Below, in pieces: positions 1 through 11,250 of a stretch of 64,000 nt of DNA (its first letter is position 1; the number at the start of each line of letters is the position of its first letter). Origin of the DNA: Aphrocallistes beatrix. Lineage: Eukaryota > Porifera > Hexactinellida > Sceptrulophora > Aphrocallistidae. Position numbers and translations under genes: made by a program. The notes beneath the pieces are model-generated. The model had not been told where the DNA came from and did not search any database. It saw nothing but the letters and a program-made list of their open reading frames with translations. The DNA lies in NCBI GenBank assembly GCA_963281255.1, contig OY725499.1, positions 3,987,148 through 4,051,147 on the forward strand, written 5' to 3'.

Positions 1-779
1 CTAAAATATTAGCTAACAATTAGGAAATATTAATTGCAAATCATTTCCATTTTATGAACGCAATCACGTGACTAATACTAAATCATTTTAGATGACTGAT
101 AGTGCAACTAGAATGACTTCAGCAAGAATTGTTGAAAATGCTAGTAATCTGATCTTTTAATATTGAAGCACACAGTCGTAATGGAAATTCATTCACAATT
201 TTTCCAAGCTATGCACCATTACGTTGGCTCATTTTAACATTTCACAGATATTATTGCTGTTGGCAACAAATTTGTTAGGTATGCTACCTAACGCCGAATG
301 TGAGGATGTAAGAAATTGAGACATAGGAAAGGGGGTGTTGGATTTGAGGATTTCTCAAGAATAATCTACAACAGGTTCCTCCTATGGGGGAATTCTCTAT
401 TAGTTGAACTCCACTGTACGTCAGAACAATATAATTATAGCGAATAATGCCAAATCCTCACTTTTAGTCTCTACAGAACTGTAGGAGATGGGGTAACCAT
501 TGATAATTTCATAGGTGTGTAAATGAGTGAGAATCCCATGCACAGATATAATATTAGAATCGAAGCATTCAATCCCATAAGTCAAAATAAATGTTGTAAA
601 AGAATGTAATAAAAATAACTAAAACATTAACGAATATCCTATATCACAATGTTAAGCCTAAAGTCTATAACACATAGAGTATCCTATGAATTCAGAGATA
701 CGGAAAGGTAGGAACCTACTACTATGGCCTAAAGTTGCTAATTATAACACACTTAACACTGTATACAAGAATAACACAT
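1..779. other. 3' flank of the GTPase gene, no gene seen
   Basis: I see no coding sequence, RNA gene or clear repeat here. The segment lies downstream of the minus-strand GTPase stop codon and would contain its 3' UTR. No convincing AATAAA on the minus strand stood out. Confidence 0.5.
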
Positions 780-3700
780 TCAATTGTCCGAATGATAATT
801 GATGAGAATGTGATCTTTAAGTTTAGACGTCTTTCCTGAGTGGAGAGTGTATTCAGAGGGAATTTTGTAACCAATAGGTTCTCTAGTGATTTTTTTGTAA
901 TCTGGGTGAGTCCTTTTAAGAAAATGTATTTGGCGGTAATCAACATCCAATTTGTACATCTTACCTCTGATGTCTCTTCTCCAGTTAAATGGACAATCCT
1001 TTTCACATTTCCCTCTCGCCGTAGATATATCGAAATGTCCTTCTGTAGGTTCATAGTAAATATGGAAAATTACGTTTCTAACACCACATCCTGAATTCCA
1101 ATCGCTTTGAGTGGTTGCTGTGGCTAGACCATGTAGCATTGCTGATTCTGTTCCATCACCACCATATATGGTAATGGCATCAATAAAATCCTCTATGCTC
1201 TCTGCGTCAGTGGTAAATTCGGAATTATTCGGATATTTTTCCACACATTCCTTTTCACTAGCTGCATGTCCGTGGTAGACGACAACCTTAAAGTAAGGTA
1301 TTCCCCCCAGTGCAGCATCTTTCATGAAACCTGAAACCCAGTTTGTAACGGAATTTATAGTATCACTCATCAGGTCGGTCCCATCAATAACGAAGCATAT
1401 GTAGTATCTCAGATCAAACAGAGATTCGTATATCTCCTGGGGAGAGGTGTAAGGAATGTAGGTAATCTTTGTGCCTCTATTTTCGTAATATTTGAGTATT
1501 TCTCTTCCGTATCGATTCCAGATCATTTCCATTCTCCCGCGGTTTTCTTCTTGTAAAGTTACAAATTCTTCATCTGTAGGAAGAGTCCAGTCCCACTGGT
1601 CCCCGCACTTCTCTTTGAACTCCCTCCACTTCATGTTCTGTCCTGGAATCAGCACCTGTGTATCATCGCTGTAGTCATCACACATCAGCAAAATCGCAGT
1701 TCTCTCTTTGTTCGTATTCCATACATTCCCTCCCATTGAGCATAACTGATGACCTGTCAGTATTTGGCACTTTCCTTCTTGTGGATGGATTTCCTTTTCA
1801 CAGAACTTTCCGCAACTGGGACATTTGGATGGACAGTTAATGATGTGGGTTTCAAATTGTTCTTTTGTAACTCTTAAGATATTTTCATATTCATCTACAG
1901 CTATCTGATATTCATATGAATTTAAAGTCCGCAAGAATTCTAATATGTATACTTTGATGTTGAATATAGTCTCAGTACTCGTGAACATGTTTGTATCTGA
2001 TAATTTTTGAAACAAATCCTCATCTAGTTCTTGAGCTGGATTTTGTGGTTTTTCACATAGTACGTATGTGTCATGATGGCTTATCATCTTCACACCATCT
2101 ACCTCAAAGACAGAAGTAAAGAATTGATTGAATTCTTCTGGACTCACTTTGGGGTTGAGGTACTTTTTCAGGAATATTACCATTGCCTTGAACGGTGCTT
2201 CTCTTGTCTGAGGATCTGGTTCACAGACAGATTCTTCTGTTGCTGCTTCAGCTACTTCAAAGTTGCTATCCGAATCTGTCCCGACTTCGAGTAGTCGATC
2301 TTTTTCTTTGCACGTCTCTTCAAGCCCTTCTAATAGTCTTTCTAAGATACTTTGTAATTTCGTTACTTGTTCCATAAATTTTATCTTCATATTTCCAACA
2401 ATTCTGCGATAAAGTTCACTTGAAAGTTTTCTCCATTCTTCTTGGAAAATATCTTTCAGAGTTTGAGTTCGATTGCATATGAACTGAACAACGAAAATAT
2501 CTTCACTAACCGATTGGTTAGGATCAGGAGGATCTCTGTGTATATTTGGCCTTATTGCTGGGAATGGAAGATTTCGAGCAATGGTTTGAAAGAAATAATT
2601 GAATCGTGACAATGGTTCCTCTTCTGTTGCTAAGGTGCTGGCATTACTGAGTTCTTCTGTAATTCTTTCATTCGCGAGGAGCAAGATATTTTTGTGTGAA
2701 AATCTGTCTGCTTCCTTTTCGAAATATTCTTCGTAGATGCTCCGTTCGCATGATGTGTTGACTTCTCTCCAAGCTGCGGCCAGAAAATCTCCAGCGAATT
2801 TGTTCGCCATTGTCAAGTCGCCTTCCCTCATTTCTTTGCGTTCCCAGCCCCCTCTGGCTGATTTTCGATTTTTTACTTTTTGCAAGAAATACATTAAATC
2901 ATTCTTTTTTCTTTCGTTTTCTTTTGATTTGTTCTCACTTTGTTTCTCAGATTTTGCGTTGAGAACTGATTTGAAAGCAAAAGCGAACGCTAGCGTTGAG
3001 ATCATCCGTTCAGCTGCATTTGTCAATTTCGCTTCGATAAAATTTATTTCGTAATTCACAAGTTTGCAGATGCGACATAAAAAATCCACAATCTCCTTCA
3101 CGGTTGAGTGAGAAATCGTTTGATCGATTCTAGTGAATTCTTGTATACCATTAGAAATGTCAGTATTAAGTTTTCCCCATGTACTTCTCTCAGGATCAGT
3201 TGGATCTCTTAGTTCAGAAGCTAGCAGTAGTATCTGCTTTCTCTTCACAGGATTCCAGATGATATCAGGATGGTTGAAATAGCCAGAACAATATTTGATA
3301 AGTGGATAGCATTCTTGTGGAACGTATTTTCGAAAAACTAGATTAGATCTCTTGTCCTGAACTTCTATAGCATCGTACAATGACTTTGTAGATAAATATT
3401 CATAGTCTAATTTCCCTATATGTGGCGTCATATCCTTTAGGGGAACTTTGTTTTCTCTCCAAGGATATATGAACTGATCAGTTCCTGCGAAATGATCACT
3501 TTCATCGCAAAACCTCGAAAGTATCGTCTCTTCGAGTATTTTTATTATAGTATCCATTTCAAAGTTGAATTCGCGAAAGTGAGTATAAATTGTAGGTTTG
3601 TTCTCCATTGTTTTTGATTCCATCCTGAATACAGAGTACAAGTCATCAAATCTTTCCTCAAGGTCAGCTTCTTCTTCTTCTTTTGTGTCATCAATAAAGC

Positions 3701-6700
3701 AACTCGTCCAGATTTCTGTAAATTCTTCATTTTGTTCTTGAATGCTTAGCTCCAAATATCTATCAGCATTCTTCTCAATAGCTTCTTGAAACTTTTTCAT
3801 ATTCTCTGTTAGCTTTATCTCAGTCAGTCTAGCTTTGATTTCGAATTTGAGTTTATCTTCATAAGTCTTTTTCTCGATGTAGATAAGTCTGTTCAAGTTT
3901 GATTTCGCTTCATCACACATGTAACCCATCTTCTTGAGTAAAGGATCAGTTTGCCATTGTTCTGCGAAATCTCTGAGAGCTTCCCCTTGACATTCTTCGA
4001 ATTTATCGTCTAATTCTCCCTTTACATTTTCTAGAATTACCTTTGGAGATTTCCACTTAGTAATATCCTTAATCTTATGGATCAATTTTTCGGTAATTTC
4101 TTGGTATTTGTCTCTATTAAAATATATTTTGCTTTTCATTAAACAGCTCACTATTTTCTTCAGTTTGTTGCTAGACTCTAGTTCTTCTACATTTCTGTAC
4201 TTTACTATGTCTTGGTATTTGACGATAGTGTCCCAAATAACACCTGACATTTCCATCCATTCACTCATTGTGCTGAATGGTGTTTCGTTATTACTCATAT
4301 CTTCCAGTTGATGAATAATGGACATGCGCAAATCAGCACATTTATCTGCGAAACTAGCTGTTGGGGATAACTTAGATAAAACTGAATCAAATAATTTGGT
4401 CATGTTAGTATTCAGAGATTGTGAGTTGAATGCGGACTGGAGAACAAACAGATTATTTTCTGATACTTGAATTAAATCTGAAATTTTCAATCCTTCTGCT
4501 TCCATTAGATAGGACTTTTTATTCAGTTTCTCCAGTAGAATATTGATTGATTTCAAATGCTTGAGTGGGTCCGGATCTGCTTGTTGATTGAGAACGAAGA
4601 ATATCTTGGGGGCTGCTACCTTGCTCACTTTCAATTTGTTGAGAGAGTAAGCACATATCTGTAAAAGATTCTGCATTTCTTCTCCGATATCTCCTTTCAC
4701 ATTAATAATTACTGCCTGTGACACCGCCAAACAGAAGAGTACCATTGTTCTATCAAAGTGAATGCAAGAATTGTCCTGAGTATTTCCTCTTTCAATCGCA
4801 TCCAGTCCTTCTGTATCGAGAATGAGGAAATGATCTGAATCGTTGATTGGTCGACTGAGCTTAGAAAGAGAGGCGTAGATTCCTTTGGTGCACCTGCCAG
4901 CACTAGTCAAGAACTTACAACCGAAACAGTAGTTCAGTAGCGTAGACTTCCCAGAACTCTGAGGTCCGAATATGCTCACCACTATGGGTGGTTGTTGCTT
5001 ATTTGTAATTTTGGTATTTTGATAAAATTGTTTTTCATAGAGTTTGGACAATAGGACATTTATGTCTTGGTTGAAGAATCTGAGGTTATCTCCATCAATC
5101 AACTCGAATGGTTCTCCTCTTTCCACGTGGTTACTAAAACTTGATGAAAAAGTTTCAAAATATGTACTCACTGGTTTCCCTTCATCAAGGTTGAGATTGT
5201 ATTTATTTGAAAGCAATGCTTCTCTCCAGAGAAGTTCTAAAGTGAAAGGCGTTTCGTTACTTCCAGCAGTTAACTGTTTGGACAATATGCTAAGTTCTTG
5301 TAACAATTTCCACAAAATGAGTGTTGAATTTTCCTGAGTTAGGATTTCATTAAAATGCCATGTGATTGCGCTTATTTCAGCTTTTTCAAGGTGATCAGCA
5401 AGAAACTTACACTTTTCGTTTAATTCATCAATAATATTTTGATCAGTTTGATTGGAAGTTTCATAATAGTAACGCATGTACTCAACAAAATGTGGATAGT
5501 AACTGAGAGATGAGAAATCCACTTTACTTTTATCCTTGGTGTCTGTAAGGATGTCATTCTTCACACTCTCAATCAATTCTTTCTCTATTCTCATTTTGTC
5601 CCAGCAGCCATATTGAGTGATCATTTTTTCAAAGAAATTGCTTCCAACTAATCTCGAGCTGGTGTCTTTAGAATGTAATATCCTATATCCGATGTCTCTC
5701 AAATCCATTAACAGTATTTCATTCCGGCTGATTAGATTAGGAATGAAAATAAAGGTAGCAATAATACGATCTAATTCAACTTGTTCTGTAAACACATCAT
5801 TTCCTGTGTAATCTCGGAACAATACATAGATATGCTTAATGTTGACTGTGATTTTATTTAAGTTTTCAAAAAAGCGAGGATAGTTTTCTCTGTAGTCAGA
5901 ATAGCTCACATGAACCAATGCAATATCTAAGTTTTTACAAATTTCCCAAATGACATTAATATCTGAGTATTTGTGACAGTCTATATATGCCCATTGAGTT
6001 GATTCACCAACAATTCTTGTCCCGAAGAGATTTTTTGTCATCTGAATATCGATGGAACTTAAATGGAATGGACTGTTCTGAGGACTTCCCTTAACAAAAT
6101 CCGTTTCAAACATTAAATCCAGTAGATGGGATTTCCCAATCGGATTCCAAGAAGCCCATCCTAACCCAAATGAAATTAAACAATTGAACTGTTGAAGAGA
6201 GTACCAGAGTTCTTTGCAGATTTCGAATCGACAAGATGTTTGTTCTGGAGGATAGGGACTGAGTATTGGATAGTAGAATGGAACTGGATTACTGAACGAA
6301 TAGTGTTCTATGCAGAGACCTCTAACTATGGGATCTGATGTTTGAAAGATTAAGTGGAATAAGTCCAGTGTAGTTAGAGATATCTTAGTAATCTTAGCGA
6401 GCATCCGTGTGATTTCTTCTAACGGCAAACTGCACTTCAGATAATAAAATGCCAGAGGCAGAAGTTCATCAAATACCCTCTTTGGTGATTCACTCAGATT
6501 CTTCGCGTTCTGTATTAAGGTATCAGTTGAGTCTGAAATGATCATTCTGTATGTAGTATGTGATATTTGCATGTCTGTCAAGAATTTTGCCTTTATATCC
6601 TGAATTCGTGCGAATTGATTCTGTGCACAAGCATGCATGAGTTGTTCGTCTGGGGTGTAATGTAAGAAATACTCTCTGATCACTCTCTCCATCATGTTCA

Positions 6701-7505
6701 GTTTCAAGCTGAGTTCTTTTGAATTTTCGAGACTGCTTTCTCTGATACATGACTTAGCTTCCATGCTTAATGTCTTATCGATTTCGAAGAAGTTTTGTGA
6801 TTCTTCGAATTTCATGAAGTAATCCTTGACAGTTAAATATTCACTTTCATTCCTTTCAAGTAGTTCGAAACAAATCTTTTCTTGTAGACCCATGTCTTTC
6901 TTCGCGATCATTTCTCTCAGTTTAACAATTGGATCTTTCCCAAAGTGTCTACTAATTATCGCTAAAACCACCTCTCCTTCTTTTCCTTTGAATAGTATGA
7001 ACTTTTTCTCAACATAGTCATTGATCTTCTTTCGAGATATTCTCAAATCGTCTTCAATTTTTTCTATTGGAGAACCAGCGTCCAAATGCTCTTTTATGGC
7101 TACTTTTTCGGATTCCGTTAGCGGAATTGTTTCTGAATGCTCTAAGTAGGCTGAGACAACATATCTGTTAGGAATTACATGCGATAAGGTTATCTGCGTT
7201 AGACTATTCTCTGGATTATATTCGAGCAACGTTTCAAAGCTCCCAATCTCTTCTCTTGAAATTCGACTGATCTTGTATTCCTTTAATTTATATAAAGCCT
7301 CTTCAGCAACACTGACTTCTATTGATAATCTTTTTGCCAATTCATATGGATGATCTAAAAAGGATTCTCCTTTTTCCATTATGAATTTTACTTTTTTTTT
7401 ATCCAGGTACAAACCGGAAAGTATAGCTTTTAATTTCTTTTTCTCATTATCTGTGGGCCTTGTTCTCTTAAATACTTGTAAAGGACAAAATAGCCTACTA
7501 GCCAT
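780..7505 (-). CDS. Very large GTPase, VLIG/GVIN family-like, single exon (2241 aa)
   Basis: One uninterrupted frame runs from ATG (7505-7503) to TGA (782-780). The canonical G domain has the P-loop GPQSSGKST at residues 847-855, DTEG (switch II/G3) at 897-900, and a G4-like LNQQ near 973. This QSSGKS/DTEG pairing is typical of VLIG and other dynamin-like immune GTPases. An upstream segment contains GWASWNPIGKSHLL (GKS about 457-459), matching the degenerate first G domain of VLIG proteins. A long helical, charged middle section (about 1100-1850) is followed by a Cys/His cluster (about 1890-1925, CPSCGKFC and following) and a von Willebrand A-like C-terminus starting at IDGTD (D2041). Length is close to vertebrate VLIG1, about 2400 residues. 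The product is probably a cytosolic immune-inducible GTPase, but that role is inferred from family membership. Absence of introns over 6.7 kb is usual in this family. No promoter was resolved upstream of 7505. Confidence 0.88.
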   Translation of the reverse strand: MASRLFCPLQVFKRTRPTDNEKKKLKAILSGLYLDKKKVKFIMEKGESFLDHPYELAKRLSIEVSVAEEALYKLKEYKISRISREEIGSFETLLEYNPENSLTQITLSHVIPNRYVVSAYLEHSETIPLTESEKVAIKEHLDAGSPIEKIEDDLRISRKKINDYVEKKFILFKGKEGEVVLAIISRHFGKDPIVKLREMIAKKDMGLQEKICFELLERNESEYLTVKDYFMKFEESQNFFEIDKTLSMEAKSCIRESSLENSKELSLKLNMMERVIREYFLHYTPDEQLMHACAQNQFARIQDIKAKFLTDMQISHTTYRMIISDSTDTLIQNAKNLSESPKRVFDELLPLAFYYLKCSLPLEEITRMLAKITKISLTTLDLFHLIFQTSDPIVRGLCIEHYSFSNPVPFYYPILSPYPPEQTSCRFEICKELWYSLQQFNCLISFGLGWASWNPIGKSHLLDLMFETDFVKGSPQNSPFHLSSIDIQMTKNLFGTRIVGESTQWAYIDCHKYSDINVIWEICKNLDIALVHVSYSDYRENYPRFFENLNKITVNIKHIYVLFRDYTGNDVFTEQVELDRIIATFIFIPNLISRNEILLMDLRDIGYRILHSKDTSSRLVGSNFFEKMITQYGCWDKMRIEKELIESVKNDILTDTKDKSKVDFSSLSYYPHFVEYMRYYYETSNQTDQNIIDELNEKCKFLADHLEKAEISAITWHFNEILTQENSTLILWKLLQELSILSKQLTAGSNETPFTLELLWREALLSNKYNLNLDEGKPVSTYFETFSSSFSNHVERGEPFELIDGDNLRFFNQDINVLLSKLYEKQFYQNTKITNKQQPPIVVSIFGPQSSGKSTLLNYCFGCKFLTSAGRCTKGIYASLSKLSRPINDSDHFLILDTEGLDAIERGNTQDNSCIHFDRTMVLFCLAVSQAVIINVKGDIGEEMQNLLQICAYSLNKLKVSKVAAPKIFFVLNQQADPDPLKHLKSINILLEKLNKKSYLMEAEGLKISDLIQVSENNLFVLQSAFNSQSLNTNMTKLFDSVLSKLSPTASFADKCADLRMSIIHQLEDMSNNETPFSTMSEWMEMSGVIWDTIVKYQDIVKYRNVEELESSNKLKKIVSCLMKSKIYFNRDKYQEITEKLIHKIKDITKWKSPKVILENVKGELDDKFEECQGEALRDFAEQWQTDPLLKKMGYMCDEAKSNLNRLIYIEKKTYEDKLKFEIKARLTEIKLTENMKKFQEAIEKNADRYLELSIQEQNEEFTEIWTSCFIDDTKEEEEADLEERFDDLYSVFRMESKTMENKPTIYTHFREFNFEMDTIIKILEETILSRFCDESDHFAGTDQFIYPWRENKVPLKDMTPHIGKLDYEYLSTKSLYDAIEVQDKRSNLVFRKYVPQECYPLIKYCSGYFNHPDIIWNPVKRKQILLLASELRDPTDPERSTWGKLNTDISNGIQEFTRIDQTISHSTVKEIVDFLCRICKLVNYEINFIEAKLTNAAERMISTLAFAFAFKSVLNAKSEKQSENKSKENERKKNDLMYFLQKVKNRKSARGGWERKEMREGDLTMANKFAGDFLAAAWREVNTSCERSIYEEYFEKEADRFSHKNILLLANERITEELSNASTLATEEEPLSRFNYFFQTIARNLPFPAIRPNIHRDPPDPNQSVSEDIFVVQFICNRTQTLKDIFQEEWRKLSSELYRRIVGNMKIKFMEQVTKLQSILERLLEGLEETCKEKDRLLEVGTDSDSNFEVAEAATEESVCEPDPQTREAPFKAMVIFLKKYLNPKVSPEEFNQFFTSVFEVDGVKMISHHDTYVLCEKPQNPAQELDEDLFQKLSDTNMFTSTETIFNIKVYILEFLRTLNSYEYQIAVDEYENILRVTKEQFETHIINCPSKCPSCGKFCEKEIHPQEGKCQILTGHQLCSMGGNVWNTNKERTAILLMCDDYSDDTQVLIPGQNMKWREFKEKCGDQWDWTLPTDEEFVTLQEENRGRMEMIWNRYGREILKYYENRGTKITYIPYTSPQEIYESLFDLRYYICFVIDGTDLMSDTINSVTNWVSGFMKDAALGGIPYFKVVVYHGHAASEKECVEKYPNNSEFTTDAESIEDFIDAITIYGGDGTESAMLHGLATATTQSDWNSGCGVRNVIFHIYYEPTEGHFDISTARGKCEKDCPFNWRRDIRGKMYKLDVDYRQIHFLKRTHPDYKKITREPIGYKIPSEYTLHSGKTSKLKDHILINYHSDN

Positions 7506-7591
7506 CGATAGGATGTTTGCTAGCCAATAATATTGAGACTAATGATCTGAATGTTGGTATGTAAAATATAGTCTAAAATATATTTCGACAA

Positions 7592-7699
7592 AAGCCCCCC
7601 CCCACAGACTGGATGGGGGTGCTTCTACCTTCCTGAGATGTATCGCGTGTGGAACATCTTAGGAAGGTGACACAACCCTATTCCGTCTGTGGGGCTCTT
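7592..7699. repeat. 108-bp imperfect hairpin element
   Basis: The two ends are inverted copies: AAGCCCC...CACAGACTGGA on the left and the complement of TTCCGTCTGTGGGGCTCTT on the right. Inside, ACCTTCCTGAGATG pairs with CATCTTAGGAAGGT. The whole segment can fold into one stem, as a small MITE would. No clear target duplication was identified. Confidence 0.55.
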
Positions 7700-7780
7700 A
7701 CACAACCATATATCCACTTCAATAACTCCAGTTATCTTTGGGGTATTTTCTAGCACTCGCTTTAGAACTGTGCACCTATC

Positions 7781-7934
7781 CATAGGCGTAACTATTTTAA
7801 TTTTTTCATGGTTAGCTGGGGTGGCTAGATTTGTAAATATATATCAAACTGATGTGGCATGCCACCCCAAGTCAACATAACATTTAGGTCTGGGGTGGCA
7901 CGCTACCCCTGCCACCCCTGGAGTTACGCCTATG
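7781..7934. mobile_element. hAT-like MITE, 154 bp, with perfect 8-bp target duplication
   Basis: Terminal inverted repeats CATAGGCGTAACT / AGTTACGCCTATG bound the element. Identical 8-bp direct repeats CACCTATC lie immediately outside (7773-7780 and 7935-7942). An 8-bp duplication is the hAT signature. The interior carries a GGGGTGGC motif in both orientations and no coding capacity. Confidence 0.75.
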
Positions 7935-7985
7935 CACCTATCCTATAGGGTCTATGAATAGTTTATTCAGACCTATTTTAGGGTA

Positions 7986-8365
7986 CAGTAGAACCTCTAT
8001 AAGTGAGTAAAGGGGAATTATTTCCCATTCAAATTAACCTTTAATTAATTGGGGGAAAGTGGTAAGATAATGGTTTTCTGGACACAAATTGCAGCTTGTC
8101 ACAAGGTTGGTTCTTAACTTTACCTGAATTGAACTAGAGAGTAATGTTCAGATAATCTCGGTTGACAATATTTTGATTAAATATTAGTTAGAAAATGAGC
8201 AAAACAGTAGTATTGACCTAAAATGACTAAAAAGACTTGAAATGCTATTTTTAGGTTTATTCAAACCATTTAGGCATATTTTCCATTACGATGCAAGATC
8301 ATAAGTGGGGAATGGGAGATACGTTTCCGCAGTCCAGAGTTCCCCCACTTTTAGAGGTTCTACTT
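7986..8365. mobile_element. Degenerate pogo/Tigger-like MITE
   Basis: The left end is TA-CAGTAGAACCTCTATAAGTG. The right end has the complementary ACTTTTAGAGGTTCTACTT, with its outermost bases mutated. The interior is AT-rich and non-coding. The CAGTRGAACCTC-type terminus and TA target resemble Tigger-derived MITEs. Confidence 0.5.
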
Positions 8366-8378
8366 CATACCTAATAGC

Positions 8379-8500
8379 CAGAGGCGTAGCCAGGGTGTGA
8401 CACATGGGGCCTAGGCCGCAATCTCAAAGGCTGTGCCCATTAAAACTTCACAAATTAGCATTCAGTGCCGCAACCCTCTCACGAAACGAAACGAATTGCC
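8379..8500. repeat. Truncated copy of the CAGAGGCGTAGCC MITE
   Basis: Starts CAGAGGCGTAGCCAGGGTG and matches the complete element at 27383-27535 along its left about 110 bp, including ACACATGGGGCCTAGG. The right inverted end is missing or unrecognisable. Confidence 0.65.
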
Positions 8501-9145
8501 AAAGTTGTGCTGGAAACCCTTCTGCATATAACATGAACAGGTGTAATGATAATGAGATTTGAAATACGGGAGATGCCTATGGCATGGATGGCGTGTAACT
8601 TCCGTATACGTATAGTCTGCTCGTCAAGAAAGTTATTGAAACCAAATTGCACGAGATTTTGACGATGCCTATATTGCCATTGGTCTGGAACTCGATATCC
8701 TTCTTAAAAATTAGGGCAGTACAGTTGAACAAAGATTACCCGCAAAGTCTGAAGCAAAAAAACTATAACAACCGAGAATCAATTTTCAAGTACAGAGCAT
8801 TGGATTTACCTAAACTTCGGTTGTGCTGTATCATTAGTTACCTGATAGTTGTAAATATCGAACAGATGAAGATACAAATAAATTCAGCTAAACTAAAGTG
8901 TATTTAATCTTCAAGAGCCACAATTAGCTCTATTAGTAGCAGTTACTCAGTATCACTTATGCCTATACATATATCTAGTCACTAATCGTGAGTTGATAAA
9001 CTGTGGTCTATAATGTTGGCTAAATATAATCTATAACATTTATATTCATGAGATGAAGCTTAATCAAATTGATCACTTGTAGATCTACTTTATGCAAATT
9101 TGTACTCAGTCCTTGAAATGAGTTTGAAATTTCTACAATTACATA

Positions 9146-9333
9146 CAGTCGACTCCGCTTAATAGGGCCACATCGGTCAGAGAACATATTGCCCCGATTA
9201 AGCGGAGAACCTTATTAACCGAAAATATTTTGTATTAGCTTCTATGTGTGAGAGCTATTCCGGTCCTGCCAAAAGTGGCCCGATTAAGCGGTTGACCCGA
9301 TTAAACAGTGGCCCTATTAAGCGGAGTCGACTG
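9146..9333. mobile_element. Tigger-like MITE, CAGTCGACTCCGCTTAAT family, copy 1
   Basis: Inverted termini CAGTCGACTCCGCTTAATAG and its complement, each flanked by TA. Length is 188 bp. Internal subrepeats of CGATTAAGCGG make it strongly self-complementary. It is one of six near-complete copies in the window. No coding capacity. Confidence 0.8.
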
Positions 9334-10734
9334 TATATATATTGATGGAATTAGGCAATGCTATTAAAACCGATTAATTTAATATAAAAGTAATTATATA
9401 CTTGTACAATGTTGGATACATAAACTAAACTACAATCGAGTAAAATTATTTTTGTAGAACTCTGGTCATGCTGGTTTAATTGGAAATGCTGGTAGGACCA
9501 GCATTTGACTGGTCACTTGGGCTCTATGATACTATGTGGGGATTTAATATGGTTAGTTTCCAATTGTCTCAATTGTCGACTTAATTAGGAAGTCTCATAA
9601 TTGCATTTGAAGTACTGACAAGATTTGTACTAACAAGAAAGTTTAAGATGTTCTTATTATTTGATCAATTAATTAATAATATTAACCACATTCACTTCTT
9701 CATTAAATGAAAGTTATTTAATCCCAAGTTGATCTTTGTCCTTAATTCTTGACATGGTAAGCACTCACATACTTCAATACCTTGAAATGGTAATAAGAAA
9801 TTTAATCTCTGAGTATGCAGAGATAATTTGCTATAAGAACAAGTGAAGTGATTCTAGTACAATATTATCGATACTATTCATTATAACCTTACAAAACGAA
9901 CAGAAAATTCAACTCTAATTGATAGAAGGATATCTCTCAATATGTGAGTTATATTTTTGTAGAAAAAATAATATTAACTTAATAGTAGAAATGAGAAATG
10001 GTTTGAGAATCAAACAATTTGCATCGAAATACTTTCAGAATTCAAGAATAGCGTTTTAGTGGGAATTATTTTAAAAAATTTGCTTGGGAAATGACCAGGA
10101 TCCTCTAGTAACTCACATCTCCAATGCAAATAATTATTAATATATAAGCCAATATTTAGAAATACTAGTACCAAACCTGTGGTAGGGCAGGCCCACCTCT
10201 GAATTATAAACTTGGTGGTTATGGTTCCTAGTGACTAAGATAAAAGGTAACCAATGTTCCACTGGGCGCCAACAGCGCTCTCCAAACCCCAGCTGGAGTT
10301 TGTCCTATCAGAAAATCAGTTTTGTGGTTTGTTGAAAATCTGGAAATTCTCTGATTGAGAATTATAATCCTCGACTTCCATGATTTCAACGTCCCTGATT
10401 TTAAGACTCTCCCCCCAGTTGACAGAAGTTACCTAGGTCCCTGTATAGACACAATGTGGGTGCCTATTATCGATTAAATTTATTAGGTAAATCATGAGCA
10501 CATATGTATAATCATTCCACGCTTGCCACAGGAATGCGTTGCCTCATTTCCGATTCAAACCATGTTCAATGGGAAAACCATACAAGTTTGGGGTTACTAC
10601 TATAAGTAGAAAATATCAAATGCTTCTAAAGAAGGGATAAAAAGGTTCATGTATCTGAATAGCTTGCTTGTGAATATTCGCTAAATATATATTCCCTGAT
10701 TATCTTCGTCCGAACTTGTAGATTTATTAGTTTA

Positions 10735-10815
10735 CAAGCACGCTTCGCTTGCTTGCGCTGCGCGGCTTGCAGACACTGCGTATCCGCAGAGTCGCCCTGC
10801 GGGCGCTTGGAGTCG
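10735..10815. repeat. GC-rich hairpin cluster in AT-rich DNA
   Basis: A short GC-rich block contains several small palindromes, such as CTGCGTATCCGCAG and GCCCTGCGGGC, after a CGCTTCGCTTGCTTGCGCTG run. A related block lies at 40757-40840, where the same sequence borders a foldback arm. It is non-coding. Confidence 0.5.
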
Positions 10816-10849
10816 CTCAATCAAACATATTTTGGAATTTTTTCCTTTA

Positions 10850-11250
10850 AATAAATATTGTAAACAAAGGGAATAATTTCTTATATGGATCCGAAAATAT
10901 ATTATTCAAAATCTACAGCACTGAAAACCCCATATCAACCGTTGAAAGCTAGATTCTAGCCCATTTTTGTAATTTGTTTACTTTATGTATCTATTGTAAA
11001 CAAAAGTATACAAATTGATGATCAAATTTACTCGAAAATATGATATTCGAAATCTACACCCCTGAAAACCCCATGTCAACCGTTTAAATCAAGTTTCTGG
11101 CATAGTTTTAAGATTTGTTTACTTTATGTATCTAATGTAGACAAAAGTAAACAAATAATTTTCATATACATCTGAAAATATGATATTCGAAATCTACACC
11201 CCTGAAAACCCCAAGTCACCCGTTGGAAGCTAGTCTCTAGCATTATCTTC
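10850..11250. repeat. Tandem repeat, three units of about 140 bp
   Basis: The segment AAATCTACACCCCTGAAAAC recurs in near-identical form near 10909, 11050 and 11190, with TTGTTTACTTTATGTATCTA between units. The array ends about 400 bp upstream of the NLR start codon. Confidence 0.8.
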
